The notes beneath the pieces were generated by a model. The model searched no databases. It had not been told where the DNA came from and was given only the letters and a program-made list of their open reading frames with translations. Both the position numbers and the translations under genes were made by a program. DNA of 64,000 nucleotides. Origin: Bacillus sp. T33-2 (lineage in GTDB: Bacteria; Bacillota; Bacilli; Bacillales; Cytobacillaceae). Every line of letters begins with the position of its first letter. The stretch's first letter is position 1. The stretch covers positions 147,236 through 211,235 of the forward strand of contig NZ_PGVB01000005.1 in assembly GCF_002860205.1 (NCBI RefSeq), written 5' to 3'. Below are positions 51,894 to 61,146 of this stretch, piece by piece.

Positions 51894-51971
51894 ATGGAAT
51901 GGTCCACAGTGATCGCGATTCTCAGTTTGTTGTTGATGGGATACTTCGTTTATCTTGCAATAGCGGATTGA
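51894..51971 (+). CDS. 25-residue single-span membrane peptide
   Basis: AAGGAGGAG then ATG begins a 25-codon frame, MEWSTVIAILSLLLMGYFVY plus five residues, nearly all one membrane helix. The excellent ribosome site and the terminator directly after the stop codon support a real gene. The pattern recalls tiny accessory subunits such as KdpF, but no kdp or oxidase genes are near. Function unknown. Confidence 0.7.
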   Translation: MEWSTVIAILSLLLMGYFVYLAIAD

Positions 51972-51982
51972 TGATGTACATA

Positions 51983-52006
51983 AAAGAGGGCGCCACAGCC
52001 CTCTTT
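51983..52006. terminator. Bidirectional terminator
   Basis: Perfect 9-bp stem, arms 51983-51991 and 51998-52006, between the 25-aa peptide gene (+) and ypiP (-). Confidence 0.85.
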
Positions 52007-52781
52007 AGTGTTTCTCCAATACGCCGTAATGAAATTTTGCGGATTTTCTTAATTGCACCACAAACCCAAACTGCGTAAACCGCGTGCTGCGAAAATGGTC
52101 TTTCAGGATGACCCGTTTTTTTGCCACCCTCACCGCTTCCCTGATCAATTCTTCAGAAATGCCCCCAAAATAAGATATCCGGCTTAATCCCCTTATCCCG
52201 TCTGATTCAAGGATTGCCTCCTCAAACATTGGATCCAAGTACACGCAATCAGCACTGTCACCCTTCTGGGTTTTTAAAAAATCTAATGCAAAAATATTAT
52301 GTACAGATATTTTCGTCATGGCCTCATTCATTTCTGTGAGGCCGGAATCCCAATTTGAGAGCCCCTGTTTAACGACATATGCCAGAAAAGGATTCACTTC
52401 GAGACCAGTAACCCTTCCTTCCAGTCCGACAGCAAAACTCGCAACAATGCTGTCTGAAGCCAGTCCAAGTGTACAATCAATAACACTCATCCCATGCTGA
52501 AGCCGTGCTGCATCAATGAACGGATCGTGCTCCCCCTTTAACAGCCGCTTAATCCGGAACATTGCGGAGTTAGGGTGAAAAAAGAATGGCTCTTTCTCGC
52601 CCAAAGGATATAGCTCCAGCCGTTCCTTGCCGGCTACAATGCAGCCATCCTTTTCAATCTCCTGCAACAACGAAATCGAACGCTTTTTTCTCGGTATGTA
52701 TTTGATTCCCAGATCCTTCGCGACTTGCTTTGCCATGGCAATCATGGCTTCAGTTGTTCTTCCTGCTGTTGTGACAAACAT
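52005..52781 (-). CDS. ypiP: YpiP-like class I SAM-dependent methyltransferase
   Basis: 258-residue protein. The middle carries a Rossmann methyltransferase core: MSVIDCTLGLASDSIVASFA (cofactor loop, variant), VTGLEVNPFLAYVV (acidic ribose contact) and DCVYLDPMFEE, a DPPY-like motif that suggests amino-group methylation of nucleic acid or another planar amine. The N-terminus MFVTTAGRTTEAMIAMAKQVA is family-specific. Acceptor unknown. The ATG at 52781 is preferred over a GTG at 52793. The order ypjP-ypiP-yphP-ilvD is as in B. subtilis. Confidence 0.85.
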   Translation of the reverse strand: MFVTTAGRTTEAMIAMAKQVAKDLGIKYIPRKKRSISLLQEIEKDGCIVAGKERLELYPLGEKEPFFFHPNSAMFRIKRLLKGEHDPFIDAARLQHGMSVIDCTLGLASDSIVASFAVGLEGRVTGLEVNPFLAYVVKQGLSNWDSGLTEMNEAMTKISVHNIFALDFLKTQKGDSADCVYLDPMFEEAILESDGIRGLSRISYFGGISEELIREAVRVAKKRVILKDHFRSTRFTQFGFVVQLRKSAKFHYGVLEKH

Positions 52782-52819
52782 GGTTTTCACCAAATCCTAT
52801 CATTCAATGTACAACTACG

Positions 52820-52851
52820 AAAAAAAAGGATGTCCGGAGACATCCTTTTTT
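52820..52851. terminator. Terminator after brxA
   Basis: Stem of GGATGTC and GACATCC extended by A/T pairs (52825-52834 with 52839-52848), flanked by A and T runs. It closes brxA. Confidence 0.88.
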
Positions 52852-53284
52852 AGCAATTGGCCTCAAGGGCGGATAACAGATTTTCCATGACTGATTCCAT
52901 CGGCATTCCTTCAATGTCATGCCTCGGGATGAAATGCACAACTTCTTTCCCTTTCAACAATGCCATTGATGGTGAAGATGGTTCGATGCCTTCGAAGTAT
53001 TCGCGCATTTTAGCAGTTGCCTCTTTGTCCTGGCCGGCAAACACTGTTACAAGATGATCCGGTTTTTTTTCAGTATTCAATACTGCCTGGGTTGCCGCAG
53101 GACGCGCAAGGCCCGCTGCACAGCCGCATACAGAATTGACGACGACTAGTGTAGTTCCATCAGCTTTACCCATAAAATTTTCTACTTCTTCAGCAGTGGT
53201 CAATTCTTCGAAACCCGCACGCACGAGTTCCTCGCGCATTGGTTTTACCATTTGCCTCATATATTCTTCATATGCCATTGACAT
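52850..53284 (-). CDS. brxA: Bacilliredoxin BrxA (YphP)
   Basis: 144-residue thioredoxin-fold protein that removes bacillithiol from mixed disulfides on proteins. The active-site CGC motif is Cys53-Gly-Cys55 in NSVCGCAAGLARP, and HFIPRHDIEG near the end is typical. GGGAGG precedes the ATG. It lies directly downstream of ilvD on the same strand; a separate promoter upstream is possible. It implies that the organism makes bacillithiol. Confidence 0.96.
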   Translation of the reverse strand: MSMAYEEYMRQMVKPMREELVRAGFEELTTAEEVENFMGKADGTTLVVVNSVCGCAAGLARPAATQAVLNTEKKPDHLVTVFAGQDKEATAKMREYFEGIEPSSPSMALLKGKEVVHFIPRHDIEGMPMESVMENLLSALEANC

Positions 53285-53317
53285 AAATATGTCCCTCCCA
53301 TCACTTATTGCAGTGTT

Positions 53318-53347
53318 AGCATACTATATTTTTCAGCGGCAATGCAA
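53318..53347 (-). promoter_or_regulatory. Possible sigma-A promoter of brxA
   Basis: On the minus strand TTGCAT (53347-53342), 18 bases, TATGCT (53323-53318), about 34 bases upstream of the brxA start. Confidence 0.4.
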
Positions 53348-53368
53348 TAAAGACGGCAACAGTTTATG

Positions 53369-55081
53369 TTAAACATTTACAGGATCATTTTTTACAGTTT
53401 CTTCAAACAGGTCTGTAACCGCACCTTTTGATGCGCATGAAACCTGGCGGGCATACTTGGCCAACGCACCCCTTGCTGGCAGTTTCGGAGGGTTCCAGGA
53501 GCGTTTCCGTTCAGCCAGCTCTTGCTCGCTGACCTCGACTGACAGGACTTGCTCCTCGGTGTCGACCGTAACCATATCCCCGTTTTGAATGAACGCGATT
53601 GGCCCGCCTGCCTGGGCCTCAGGGGCGATGTGACCGACAACAAGCCCATGTGTCCCGCCGGAAAAACGGCCATCGGTCAGGAGGGCAACACTTTCCCCAA
53701 GCCCTTTGCCAACGAGTATCCCAGAAATGGAGAGCATTTCAGGCATGCCCGGGCCTCCCATCGGACCCTCATAGCGGATGACAAGGACATCGCCCGCGAT
53801 AATCTCTCCCCTGAGGATGGCGTTGGTTGCCGATTTTTCATCATCAAACACTTTCGCCGGTCCGGTCATCCTTTTTACCTTCAGGCCTGATACTTTGGCG
53901 ACAGCACCTGAAGGGGCAAGATTCCCTTTAAGCACGACAAGTGGCCCACTTTCACGGAGCGGACTTTCCACTGGAGTGATGACTTGCTGCCCTGGCTTCA
54001 GGTCCTCGCTTTCTGCAAGGTTTTCAGCAAGCGTCTTGCCAGTGACCGTGAGGCAATCCCCATTAAGGAGGCCATGTTTCAACAGAAGCTTCATGACTGC
54101 CTGGACACCGCCGGCTTCATGCAAGTCCTGCATCACGAATTTGCCGCTCGGTTTTAAATCGGCAATATGCGGAACCTTTTTCTGAATGCGGTTGAAATCG
54201 TCGAGTGATAAATCAACCTCAGATGTATGGGCAATCGCCATTAAATGAAGCACCGCATTTGTGGAACCGCCGAGTGCCATTACGACGGTGATCGCATTTT
54301 CAAATGCTGCCTTCGTCAAAATGTCACGGGGGCGGATGTCTTGTTCGAGCAGTTTATAAACAGCTTGTCCGGCTGCATAGCAGTCATCACTTTTTTCCGG
54401 TGTTTCCGCTGGATTAGAGGAGCTTCCCGGCAGGCTCATGCCGAGCGCCTCAATCGCACTTGCCATCGTGTTGGCGGTGTACATGCCGCCGCACGATCCC
54501 GCACCTGGACAGGCATGGCATTCAATCCTGTTCAGTTCTGCGGCATCTATGGACCCTTTATTATATTGGCCTACTCCCTCAAAAGCTGACACAATATCAA
54601 TATCTTTTCCATTCAGCTTCCCTGGCTTGATTGTCCCCCCGTACACAAAGACAGCGGGCAGGTTCATCCTGGCAATCGCCATCATGCATCCTGGCATGTT
54701 CTTGTCACAGCCGCCGATCGCCACAAACCCGTCAAGGCTTTCGCCGCCGACGACAGTCTCAATCGAATCAGCGATTAAATCCCGGCTCGGCAAGGAGTAG
54801 CGCATTCCTTCAGTTCCCATTGAGATACCGTCTGATACGGTAATTGTATTAAAAACGAGCGGAGCGCCGCCGGCTTCCCTCGCTCCGTCTTTTGCCCGGA
54901 ATGCCAGGTCGTTAATATGTATGTTGCAAGGGGTCACCTCACTCCAGGTGCTGGCAATCCCAATCATCGGTTTTTGAAAATCCTCGTTTGTAAAGCCTAC
55001 TGCGCGCAGCATCGCCCTGTTTGGTGCGCGTGTTGCATCATCACTGAACACATGGCTGCGAATCCGTAAATCTCTTGCCAT
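53369..55081 (-). CDS. ilvD: Dihydroxy-acid dehydratase
   Basis: Iron-sulfur enzyme for the penultimate step of valine, isoleucine and leucine synthesis. Cluster ligands are in [10 protein letters not shown] and [20 protein letters not shown]; the substrate Ser/Glu region [22 protein letters not shown] is at the C-terminal domain. 570 residues is normal. The ATG at 55081 follows TGGGAGG; upstream in-frame codons are non-coding. I see no T-box leader in the 180 bases upstream. Confidence 0.97.
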   Translation of the reverse strand: MARDLRIRSHVFSDDATRAPNRAMLRAVGFTNEDFQKPMIGIASTWSEVTPCNIHINDLAFRAKDGAREAGGAPLVFNTITVSDGISMGTEGMRYSLPSRDLIADSIETVVGGESLDGFVAIGGCDKNMPGCMMAIARMNLPAVFVYGGTIKPGKLNGKDIDIVSAFEGVGQYNKGSIDAAELNRIECHACPGAGSCGGMYTANTMASAIEALGMSLPGSSSNPAETPEKSDDCYAAGQAVYKLLEQDIRPRDILTKAAFENAITVVMALGGSTNAVLHLMAIAHTSEVDLSLDDFNRIQKKVPHIADLKPSGKFVMQDLHEAGGVQAVMKLLLKHGLLNGDCLTVTGKTLAENLAESEDLKPGQQVITPVESPLRESGPLVVLKGNLAPSGAVAKVSGLKVKRMTGPAKVFDDEKSATNAILRGEIIAGDVLVIRYEGPMGGPGMPEMLSISGILVGKGLGESVALLTDGRFSGGTHGLVVGHIAPEAQAGGPIAFIQNGDMVTVDTEEQVLSVEVSEQELAERKRSWNPPKLPARGALAKYARQVSCASKGAVTDLFEETVKNDPVNV

Positions 55082-55254
55082 TCTAAATGCCTCCCAAAAT
55101 AGTTTCTTTAAAATATAGTCCTTTTTAATAGAATTTGCAACAATTTTCACAAAATTAATTATCGTAATATTTTTCTAATTTAACTGAATTAACCCTCTAT
55201 TGAAAATTCGGATCATTTACGGATGAATGTTGTAATTAACTTTATATAAATAAA

Positions 55255-55287
55255 AGAAAAAGCCCTTTAACCAAAGTTAAAGAGCTT
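55255..55287 (-). terminator. ypgR terminator
   Basis: Twelve-bp stem with one mismatch, arms 55260-55271 and 55276-55287, with a T-run in the minus direction. Confidence 0.85.
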
Positions 55288-55293
55288 GCAGAT

Positions 55294-56424
55294 TCACTGT
55301 TTTCTGGCATCTGTCATCTGTTTCCAAACTGATCCTTTTGCTTCTTCTCCTTGCTCGATCCGCTCGATCGCAATCTTGATTTGCATGCTCACTTCAAATT
55401 CGGGATCGTCTTCGGCGGCTTTCAAGGCTGGAAGTGCGCGTTCATCGCCGACTTCATATAAAAACATTGCCGCACGCCACCTGACAAGCTTGCTGCTGTC
55501 TTTTAGGGCTTCCATCATCTCATCCATCGCCTCAGCAAAACCAAGATCTGACAGGCAGTCTCCGGCTGTCCGGCGAACGGAGACTGTTTTATCCTTTAGT
55601 GCTTTATATAGAAGGGGCAGGACTTTAGTATCCTCAATCATTCCTAAATAGACTGTCGCAAGCCTTCTTATGGATGCTTTTTCATCATGCAGCGCCTTTT
55701 CCAGGACAGGGAGGTCATCCACAGATGGATCGTCCATTTGCTCCAAGGCCTGGTAACGTGAACGCCAATCCGGATCCTCCAGATCTGAAAGTGTCACTTT
55801 TCTCCAGTTTAGGGCAGGCCGTGATTGCCCCGCTTCGTCAGGAGACTTAGCTTGCAAAACAAGGGCATTCAACCTGTCTTCAGGATACGCAGCCATCAGC
55901 TCTTCGACGATTTCCTGTCCTGCCTGTTCGAAATCCCCATACCGGACACCATGCTCTTTCCACTTTCTCTGCATCACCACATTGTCTTCTTCCGCCCGAG
56001 CGTTTTCCACTGCCTGGACAAACCTCTGGGGTAACCCGAAACGTCTCTCTTCAGTACCGTCCGAGAGCTTTACCTGCATTGGGATTCCTTTGAACATCTG
56101 TACCAGTACACGGATTTCGCCGAAATGGTCATTCAATTGGCCTGTGCCGCGGTCCGCCTGGTTCGCATCTTCACCAAAGGCCTCCCTGACCCCTGGCAGG
56201 ATGTCTTTCCAGTCAAATTTGGCATTTCGCTCTACCGCAAGAAAATCCGCCACATGGTAGACTCCTTTTACACCGCTGACGTCAAGGATTTTCCGGATTA
56301 CCTCCGGTGCACCTTCTGCAGAACCTTTTTTATAATTGTTGCTCTTCCCCATCGGAAGTTCTTCGTCAAGATTGATTTTCATCGTATTCGGACTCGGGGT
56401 AGGTTCAATCGATTTAATCTTCAT
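55294..56424 (-). CDS. ypgR: YpgR: Nfu-like N-terminal domain plus HEAT repeats
   Basis: 376 residues in three parts. Residues 1-80 match the Nfu/NifU N-terminal domain (IKSIEPTPSPNTMKINLDEEL, GVKGVYHVADFLAVERN). A middle conserved region follows (VRYGDFEQAGQEIVEELMAAYP). From about 225 come HEAT repeats (DDLPVLEKALHDEKASIRRLA, ALKDKTVSVRRTAGDCLSDL). It lacks the Cys-x-x-Cys of true Nfu scaffolds, so cluster transfer is not supported. The role is unknown. The position between ilvD and ypgQ matches B. subtilis. Confidence 0.88.
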   Translation of the reverse strand: MKIKSIEPTPSPNTMKINLDEELPMGKSNNYKKGSAEGAPEVIRKILDVSGVKGVYHVADFLAVERNAKFDWKDILPGVREAFGEDANQADRGTGQLNDHFGEIRVLVQMFKGIPMQVKLSDGTEERRFGLPQRFVQAVENARAEEDNVVMQRKWKEHGVRYGDFEQAGQEIVEELMAAYPEDRLNALVLQAKSPDEAGQSRPALNWRKVTLSDLEDPDWRSRYQALEQMDDPSVDDLPVLEKALHDEKASIRRLATVYLGMIEDTKVLPLLYKALKDKTVSVRRTAGDCLSDLGFAEAMDEMMEALKDSSKLVRWRAAMFLYEVGDERALPALKAAEDDPEFEVSMQIKIAIERIEQGEEAKGSVWKQMTDARKQ

Positions 56425-56520
56425 TGTTCACACCAACTTTTCACTGTTTCGATAATGCTAATTTTAACATACTTGATCCATTTTTCCTGCTTTTTAGCAA
56501 TGTGGCGGCTAATGACCAAC

Positions 56521-58392
56521 TTAGCCTTCGGCAATCTCGGAAAGATAACTCCATCTCTCGATCAGATTTTCCAGCTGCTCATTCAGGCTCTCCTCTTCCT
56601 TCATAAGAAAGGCGGCTTTTTCAAAATCGGAGCCTGTGTTGGCCATTTCTGCTTTCACCGCTTCAAGGCGTTTTTCGGTGCCTGCGATCAACTCATCAAT
56701 CTGTTCCCACTCTTTTTGCTCGTGGTACGACATTCGTTTTTTCTTTGGCTTATCCACTCTCGTGCTCTCTTGCTTTTGTACCGGGCCTGATACTTCCTTT
56801 TCAGTCTGTTTTTCAAGATAGTCTGTATAATTCCCAAAATACAGCTCTGTTTTTCCCCGGCCTTCAAGGACGAGCAGCTGGTCCACAACTTTATCGAGAA
56901 AATAACGGTCATGGGAAACTGTGATCACGACACCCGGAAAATCTGCGAGATAATCCTCCAAAACGGTCAGCGTCTGGGTATCAAGGTCATTTGTCGGCTC
57001 ATCAAGCAAAAGAACATTTGGCTCTGACATCAGTAATTTCAGCAAGTACAGGCGCCGCTTTTCGCCGCCGGACAGCTTCCTGATCAGAGTTCCATGGGTA
57101 TTCATAGGAAACAGGAACCTTTCAAGCAGCTGGGAGGCTGAGATCGTTTTCCCGTCTGACGTATGGACGACCTGCGCCGTCTCCTTCAGGCACTCAATCA
57201 TTCGCTTGTTTTCATCCATGTCTTCATTTTCCTGGGTGTAATAAGCTATTTTCACTGTCTGTCCCGTAATTCGTTTCCCAGAATCGAGCGGAATCCGGCC
57301 AGCAAGTATATTTAGCAGCGTTGATTTGCCTGTTCCATTCCTGCCAATGATCCCAAGCCTGTCACCCGGCTTGACCAACAGATCAAAATGGTCCAGGATG
57401 ACTCTGTCGCTGTACGACTTTGACACATCCTTCAGCTCAAAAACTTGCTTGCCGAGGCGGCTGCCGCTCAAAGCCATATCAAGCTTATCCTGCTGCCTTG
57501 CTGACGAAAGTTGGTCCTCCAGCTTTTCAAACCGCTGGATCCTCGCTTTTTGCTTCGTCGACCTTGCCTTCGCGCCTCTTCGTATCCATTCAAGCTCAGA
57601 ACGGAAGAGGTTTTTCTGCTTTTCAAGCGTTGCGGCCTCATTTTCTTCCCTGATCGCTTTTGATTCAAGGAAGCTTGCATAATTCCCTTTGTAGCTGTAC
57701 AAGGAGCCTCCGTCCAGCTCAAAAATCCGGTTCGTGACCCGGTCAAGGAAATACCGGTCATGGGTGACGAGCAGCAAGGAGCCGGAATACCTGCCAAGAT
57801 AATCTTCGAGCCATTTCACCGTCTCATAATCAAGATGGTTTGTCGGCTCATCAAGGATCAGCAAGTCAGGTGCCTCGATCAACACTTGCGAAAGCGCGAC
57901 CCGTTTCTTCTGGCCCCCGGACAATTCCCCGATATTCTTTGAAAAATCATTTATCCCTAGTTTCATTAAAATTGTCTTCGCTGCAGTGCTTGCGTCCCAA
58001 GCGTCAAGGCTGTCCATTTTTTGCTGGAGTGTATAAAGCCTTTCTTGGACATCCTGGTTTTCGGGATTGTCATTTAAATCTATTAATGCCTGTTCATACT
58101 GTCTCATAAGCGTCAGCACCGGGGCATCACCCTGGAAAACCTGCTCAAGCACTGTCAGTCCAGGCTCCAGTTCCGGCTGCTGCGAAAGATAGGAAATTTG
58201 ATAGTCTTTGCCGTATGCAACACTGCCGGAGTCAGCCTGGTCAATGCCCGCGACAATCTTCAACAGTGAGCTTTTCCCGGTTCCGTTCACGCCGATCAGG
58301 CCAACCCGCTCACGTTCCTCGATTGTAAAGGATATATTGTTAAACAGCTGTTTTTCGCCGTATGTTTTTGTCAAATCATCAATCGTTATCAT
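56521..58392 (-). CDS. ABC-F ATPase, Uup/YfmR type
   Basis: 623-residue ribosome-associated ATPase with two nucleotide-binding domains and no membrane part. First domain: GVNGTGKSSLLK, LSGGQKKRVAL, LLILDEPTNHLD; second: GRNGTGKSTLLN, LSGGEKRRLYLL, VLLLDEPTNDLD. Between them lies the charged linker (RRGAKARSTKQKARIQRFEK) and at the end a coiled-coil arm (about 550-620) as in Uup. Such proteins rescue stalled ribosomes; antibiotic-resistance members usually differ in the linker. It starts two bases after ypgQ, so both are co-transcribed. Confidence 0.9.
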   Translation of the reverse strand: MITIDDLTKTYGEKQLFNNISFTIEERERVGLIGVNGTGKSSLLKIVAGIDQADSGSVAYGKDYQISYLSQQPELEPGLTVLEQVFQGDAPVLTLMRQYEQALIDLNDNPENQDVQERLYTLQQKMDSLDAWDASTAAKTILMKLGINDFSKNIGELSGGQKKRVALSQVLIEAPDLLILDEPTNHLDYETVKWLEDYLGRYSGSLLLVTHDRYFLDRVTNRIFELDGGSLYSYKGNYASFLESKAIREENEAATLEKQKNLFRSELEWIRRGAKARSTKQKARIQRFEKLEDQLSSARQQDKLDMALSGSRLGKQVFELKDVSKSYSDRVILDHFDLLVKPGDRLGIIGRNGTGKSTLLNILAGRIPLDSGKRITGQTVKIAYYTQENEDMDENKRMIECLKETAQVVHTSDGKTISASQLLERFLFPMNTHGTLIRKLSGGEKRRLYLLKLLMSEPNVLLLDEPTNDLDTQTLTVLEDYLADFPGVVITVSHDRYFLDKVVDQLLVLEGRGKTELYFGNYTDYLEKQTEKEVSGPVQKQESTRVDKPKKKRMSYHEQKEWEQIDELIAGTEKRLEAVKAEMANTGSDFEKAAFLMKEEESLNEQLENLIERWSYLSEIAEG

Positions 58393-58394
58393 TT

Positions 58395-59039
58395 TCAAGA
58401 ATGACCATTCCATTCACTGTAAAATTGGTCAAGGAAGCTTTCCATGAAGCTGTGCCTTGCTTCAGCAATCTGTTTTGCCGACTGTGTATTCATCAAATCC
58501 TTCAAAAGGAGAAGTTTTTCATAAAAGTGCTGGACAGTTGAATTTGTCCCGTTTCTATACTCTTCCACTGTCATATCTGTCCTGACAGTAAAACCCGGCT
58601 CATACATGGGACGCCCTTTTTTGCCGCCGAATGCAAAGGCCCGCGCAATGCCGATGGCGCCAATTGCGTCAAGCCGGTCGGCGTCCTGGACAATTTTCGC
58701 CTCGATGGTGGCCAGTTCGATCTTTCGGCCGCCTTTGAATGAAACAGACTCGATTACGTCCCTTATATGCTGGACGGCTTTATTTTCCAGGCGAACGGAA
58801 TTCAAAAAGGCATCAAGCTTACGCCAGCCTGCCTCTTCGGTCGCATTTAACTTTTCATCTGGAATATCATGCAGGAGCGCCGCCATTTCTATAATGAACG
58901 GGTCACCCTCCTGTTCACGCGCCAAAATGTGCAAAGCATTTTTTCTGACTCTGTCAATATGGTGCCAGTCATGCCCGGAGGAATCATTCCCTAGCACATC
59001 ACGCACGAAAGCTTCCGTCTTTGCAATCATCTCGTTCAA
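58395..59039 (-). CDS. ypgQ: YpgQ, HD-domain phosphohydrolase
   Basis: 214-residue HD-superfamily protein. Metal-binding residues are in GHDWHHIDRV, ALLHDIPDEKL and IVQDADRLDAIGAIGIAR. Family members hydrolyse nucleotides; YpgQ of B. subtilis has been studied as a manganese-dependent pyrophosphohydrolase of dNTPs. Start is TTG at 59039, seven bases after GGGGG; an ATG three codons later has poorer spacing. Upstream of the ABC-F gene. Confidence 0.88.
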   Translation of the reverse strand: MNEMIAKTEAFVRDVLGNDSSGHDWHHIDRVRKNALHILAREQEGDPFIIEMAALLHDIPDEKLNATEEAGWRKLDAFLNSVRLENKAVQHIRDVIESVSFKGGRKIELATIEAKIVQDADRLDAIGAIGIARAFAFGGKKGRPMYEPGFTVRTDMTVEEYRNGTNSTVQHFYEKLLLLKDLMNTQSAKQIAEARHSFMESFLDQFYSEWNGHS

Positions 59040-59124
59040 ATCGTAACCCCCAATACCTGCCGTGTTTATTTTACCATGAACCTGCTGCAAAGCTGAATGA
59101 TATGTTTTAAATGGTATAGCAGCA

Positions 59125-59147
59125 CAAAAAAAGCGCCGAATGCGCTT
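59125..59147 (-). terminator. Terminator of the second degV gene
   Basis: Perfect 7-bp stem, arms 59130-59136 and 59142-59147 plus flanking pairs, with a seven-base T-run in the minus direction. Confidence 0.85.
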
Positions 59148-59995
59148 TATCCTTGTTCATTAAACCAGCTTACCCCAATTGTATGCTCCCCGGCGTGCAC
59201 TCCGATTACAGCCGCGAGCGGGTAGGTGGAAAAATGGATTTGCGGAAACTTTTGTTTAAGTTCTGATTTCCATTCATCAGCTACTTGTTCGTGCAGCCCG
59301 TAGAGGATGAATGCTTCTTTAAATTTAGCCCTGTCATACCCGGCTGCCACTAAATCAAAGATCTTTTCTTTTGCCTTATTATCGCTTCTAGCCTTTGCTT
59401 TCGTACTTAGTTCACCGTTTTGGAGAGTGATGATCGGTTTCACATTCAGCATGCTTCCTAGGAAAAATTGGACACCCGACATCCGGCCGCTGCGGTGGAG
59501 CTGCTCCAGGCTGCCAATCAGGACATATGTCTCGCCGGATTGACTGACTTTTTTTAGTTTTTCCTTTACTTGTTCAACGGACAAGCCTTCATCAATCCAC
59601 GCCATCCCTTTTTTAATCAGCGCAGTCAGCATATAAGTGAGTGTTTTTGAATCAATAGTAGAAACGGGGATCCCAACTAGCTGTGCCGCCTGCTCGCTTG
59701 ATTGGACAGTACCGCTCAGCTTAGAGGATACAAGCAATGAAATGACCTCATCATACTCCTTCTCCAGTTTTTCATATAAATCCTTAAAGGCCCCCACGGC
59801 TGGCTGTGAGGTCTTTGGCGGAGATTTCAGCGTTTTTAGTTTTTCATATAGCTCCCTTGCCGACAAATCAATCCCGTCCAGATATTCCTTGCCATCAAGG
59901 ACAATGGTCATCGGAAGCTGATAAACATCGGGATTGTTTTTCAGCTCTTCATCCAAAAAGGCTGTACTGTCTGTTACCCATGCAATTTTTTTCAA
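59147..59995 (-). CDS. DegV family fatty-acid-binding protein (second copy)
   Basis: 282-residue EDD-fold protein: AWVTDSTAFLDEELK, KTSQPAVGAFKDLYEKL, LVSSKLSGTVQSSEQAA and GVHAGEHTIGVSWF. Function as for FakB proteins, presenting a bound fatty acid to FakA for phosphorylation. It differs clearly from the copy at 36642-37484, so the two may prefer different acyl chains. TTG start behind GGGGGCG. Own terminator. Confidence 0.9.
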   Translation of the reverse strand: MKKIAWVTDSTAFLDEELKNNPDVYQLPMTIVLDGKEYLDGIDLSARELYEKLKTLKSPPKTSQPAVGAFKDLYEKLEKEYDEVISLLVSSKLSGTVQSSEQAAQLVGIPVSTIDSKTLTYMLTALIKKGMAWIDEGLSVEQVKEKLKKVSQSGETYVLIGSLEQLHRSGRMSGVQFFLGSMLNVKPIITLQNGELSTKAKARSDNKAKEKIFDLVAAGYDRAKFKEAFILYGLHEQVADEWKSELKQKFPQIHFSTYPLAAVIGVHAGEHTIGVSWFNEQG

Positions 59996-60062
59996 TATGG
60001 CGCCCCCTTCGATACGTATAAAATAATTGTATCATAATTCCTAATTTTCTTAATAACAACAA

Positions 60063-60087
60063 GAAAAAACCTGCCGGCAAAGGCAGG
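60063..60087 (-). terminator. bsaA terminator
   Basis: Perfect 6-bp stem, arms 60070-60075 and 60082-60087, with TTTTTTC in the minus direction. Confidence 0.8.
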
Positions 60088-60094
60088 ACCATCA

Positions 60095-60571
60095 CTATAG
60101 CAGCTTTTCAATATCAGGTATCAACTCCCCGGGTTTAGTGGCCGGCGCATAGCGGCTCACCACTTTGCCGTTTCGGTCGACAAGGAACTTTGTAAAGTTC
60201 CACTTGATAGCTTTCGTGCCCATCAAGCCCGGCGCCTGTTCTGCCAGGTATTGAAAAAGCGGGTGGGCATGCTCACCGTTCACATCGACTTTGGCGAACA
60301 TTGGAAATGACACACCGTAATTCAGTTCACAGAACCCCTGAATTTCCTCTTCTGTTCCGGGTTCCTGGCTGCCGAACTGGTTGCATGGAAAACCAAGGAT
60401 TTCCAGCCCTCTGTCGTTATACGTATCGTACATGTCCTGCAACTCTTTATATTGTGGCGTAAAGCCGCATTTGCTGGCTGTATTGACGACCAGCAGAACC
60501 TTGCCTTCAAATTCATCAAGCTGGACATTTGCCCCATCAATTTTCTTCGCTTCAAAGCTGTAAACGCCCAT
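60095..60571 (-). CDS. bsaA: Glutathione-peroxidase-family thiol peroxidase
   Basis: 158-residue peroxidase. The catalytic Cys is in NTASKCGFTPQY near residue 36 (Cys in place of selenocysteine), with Gln in FPCNQFGSQEP, and Trp-Asn in IKWNFTKFLVDR. The second Cys of the FPCNQF loop is the usual resolving residue, so thioredoxin rather than glutathione is the likely reductant. In B. subtilis bsaA also follows ypgQ and ypgR. Confidence 0.95.
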   Translation of the reverse strand: MGVYSFEAKKIDGANVQLDEFEGKVLLVVNTASKCGFTPQYKELQDMYDTYNDRGLEILGFPCNQFGSQEPGTEEEIQGFCELNYGVSFPMFAKVDVNGEHAHPLFQYLAEQAPGLMGTKAIKWNFTKFLVDRNGKVVSRYAPATKPGELIPDIEKLL

Positions 60572-60600
60572 CCTTTCAAGTCACCTCTCCCTTAAATACT

Positions 60601-61122
60601 CTAATGTACCACTTTTTGCAGACTGTTGAGGGATATGATCATGTACCCAACCATTTCTGCCAGGTCATCTATCTGTTCCTCAACGATCAGCCGGTTAAAC
60701 GGAAGCACTGCCTCATTATGTACAAGTTCCGTTTCCGAAAGAGGATTGATCTTCACGGTTTGTTCAATATTTCGTTCAGAGCCCCAAATTTTTTCCAACG
60801 TTTGTTGGATTTGATCGTACACATATTGTTTATTTTGATGTTCCATAAAAAAACGGATGGTGACCGTGCAGCCGGCATCATCGCCTGAAACCTTCGGGGC
60901 CATAAGCTCCGCCGCGAGATTCAGAAGGCCCGCATCCAGCTTGAGGCACGCGGTCAGGCTGGAATTCGGGAGAGCAAAATAAATCTCATACCTTCTCGAC
61001 ATCGTTGCTGTATTAATCCAGTCGTTTCGGCCGGTGACGACAATTTCCCCGCTTAAATCACGGTCGTAAACTGCACCCTCAACGACAACTTTCATATTTT
61101 CAAAGGCTGTAGGGTCAAACAC
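60601..61122 (-). CDS. Hypothetical protein, 173 aa
   Basis: Unrecognised soluble protein. It starts at a GTG behind AGGTGG, only 24 bases after fhs ends, so it probably belongs to the fhs transcript. Visible: a beta-rich N-terminal half (MKVVVEGAVYDRDLSGEIVV), then two Cys residues (LTACLKLDAG, AGCTVTIRF) and a helical end. No signal peptide or membrane segment. No function is assigned. Confidence 0.65.
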   Translation of the reverse strand: MFDPTAFENMKVVVEGAVYDRDLSGEIVVTGRNDWINTATMSRRYEIYFALPNSSLTACLKLDAGLLNLAAELMAPKVSGDDAGCTVTIRFFMEHQNKQYVYDQIQQTLEKIWGSERNIEQTVKINPLSETELVHNEAVLPFNRLIVEEQIDDLAEMVGYMIISLNSLQKVVH

Positions 61123-61146
61123 AGGATTCCACCTGCCTTTTTGAGA

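Noticed and set aside
51894..51971. KdpF subunit of a potassium ATPase
   Set aside because: Only a general resemblance of a short membrane helix; no kdpA, kdpB or kdpC in the window.
55082..55260. T-box leader before ilvD
   Set aside because: No T-box sequence or terminator-antiterminator pair in the 180 bases upstream.
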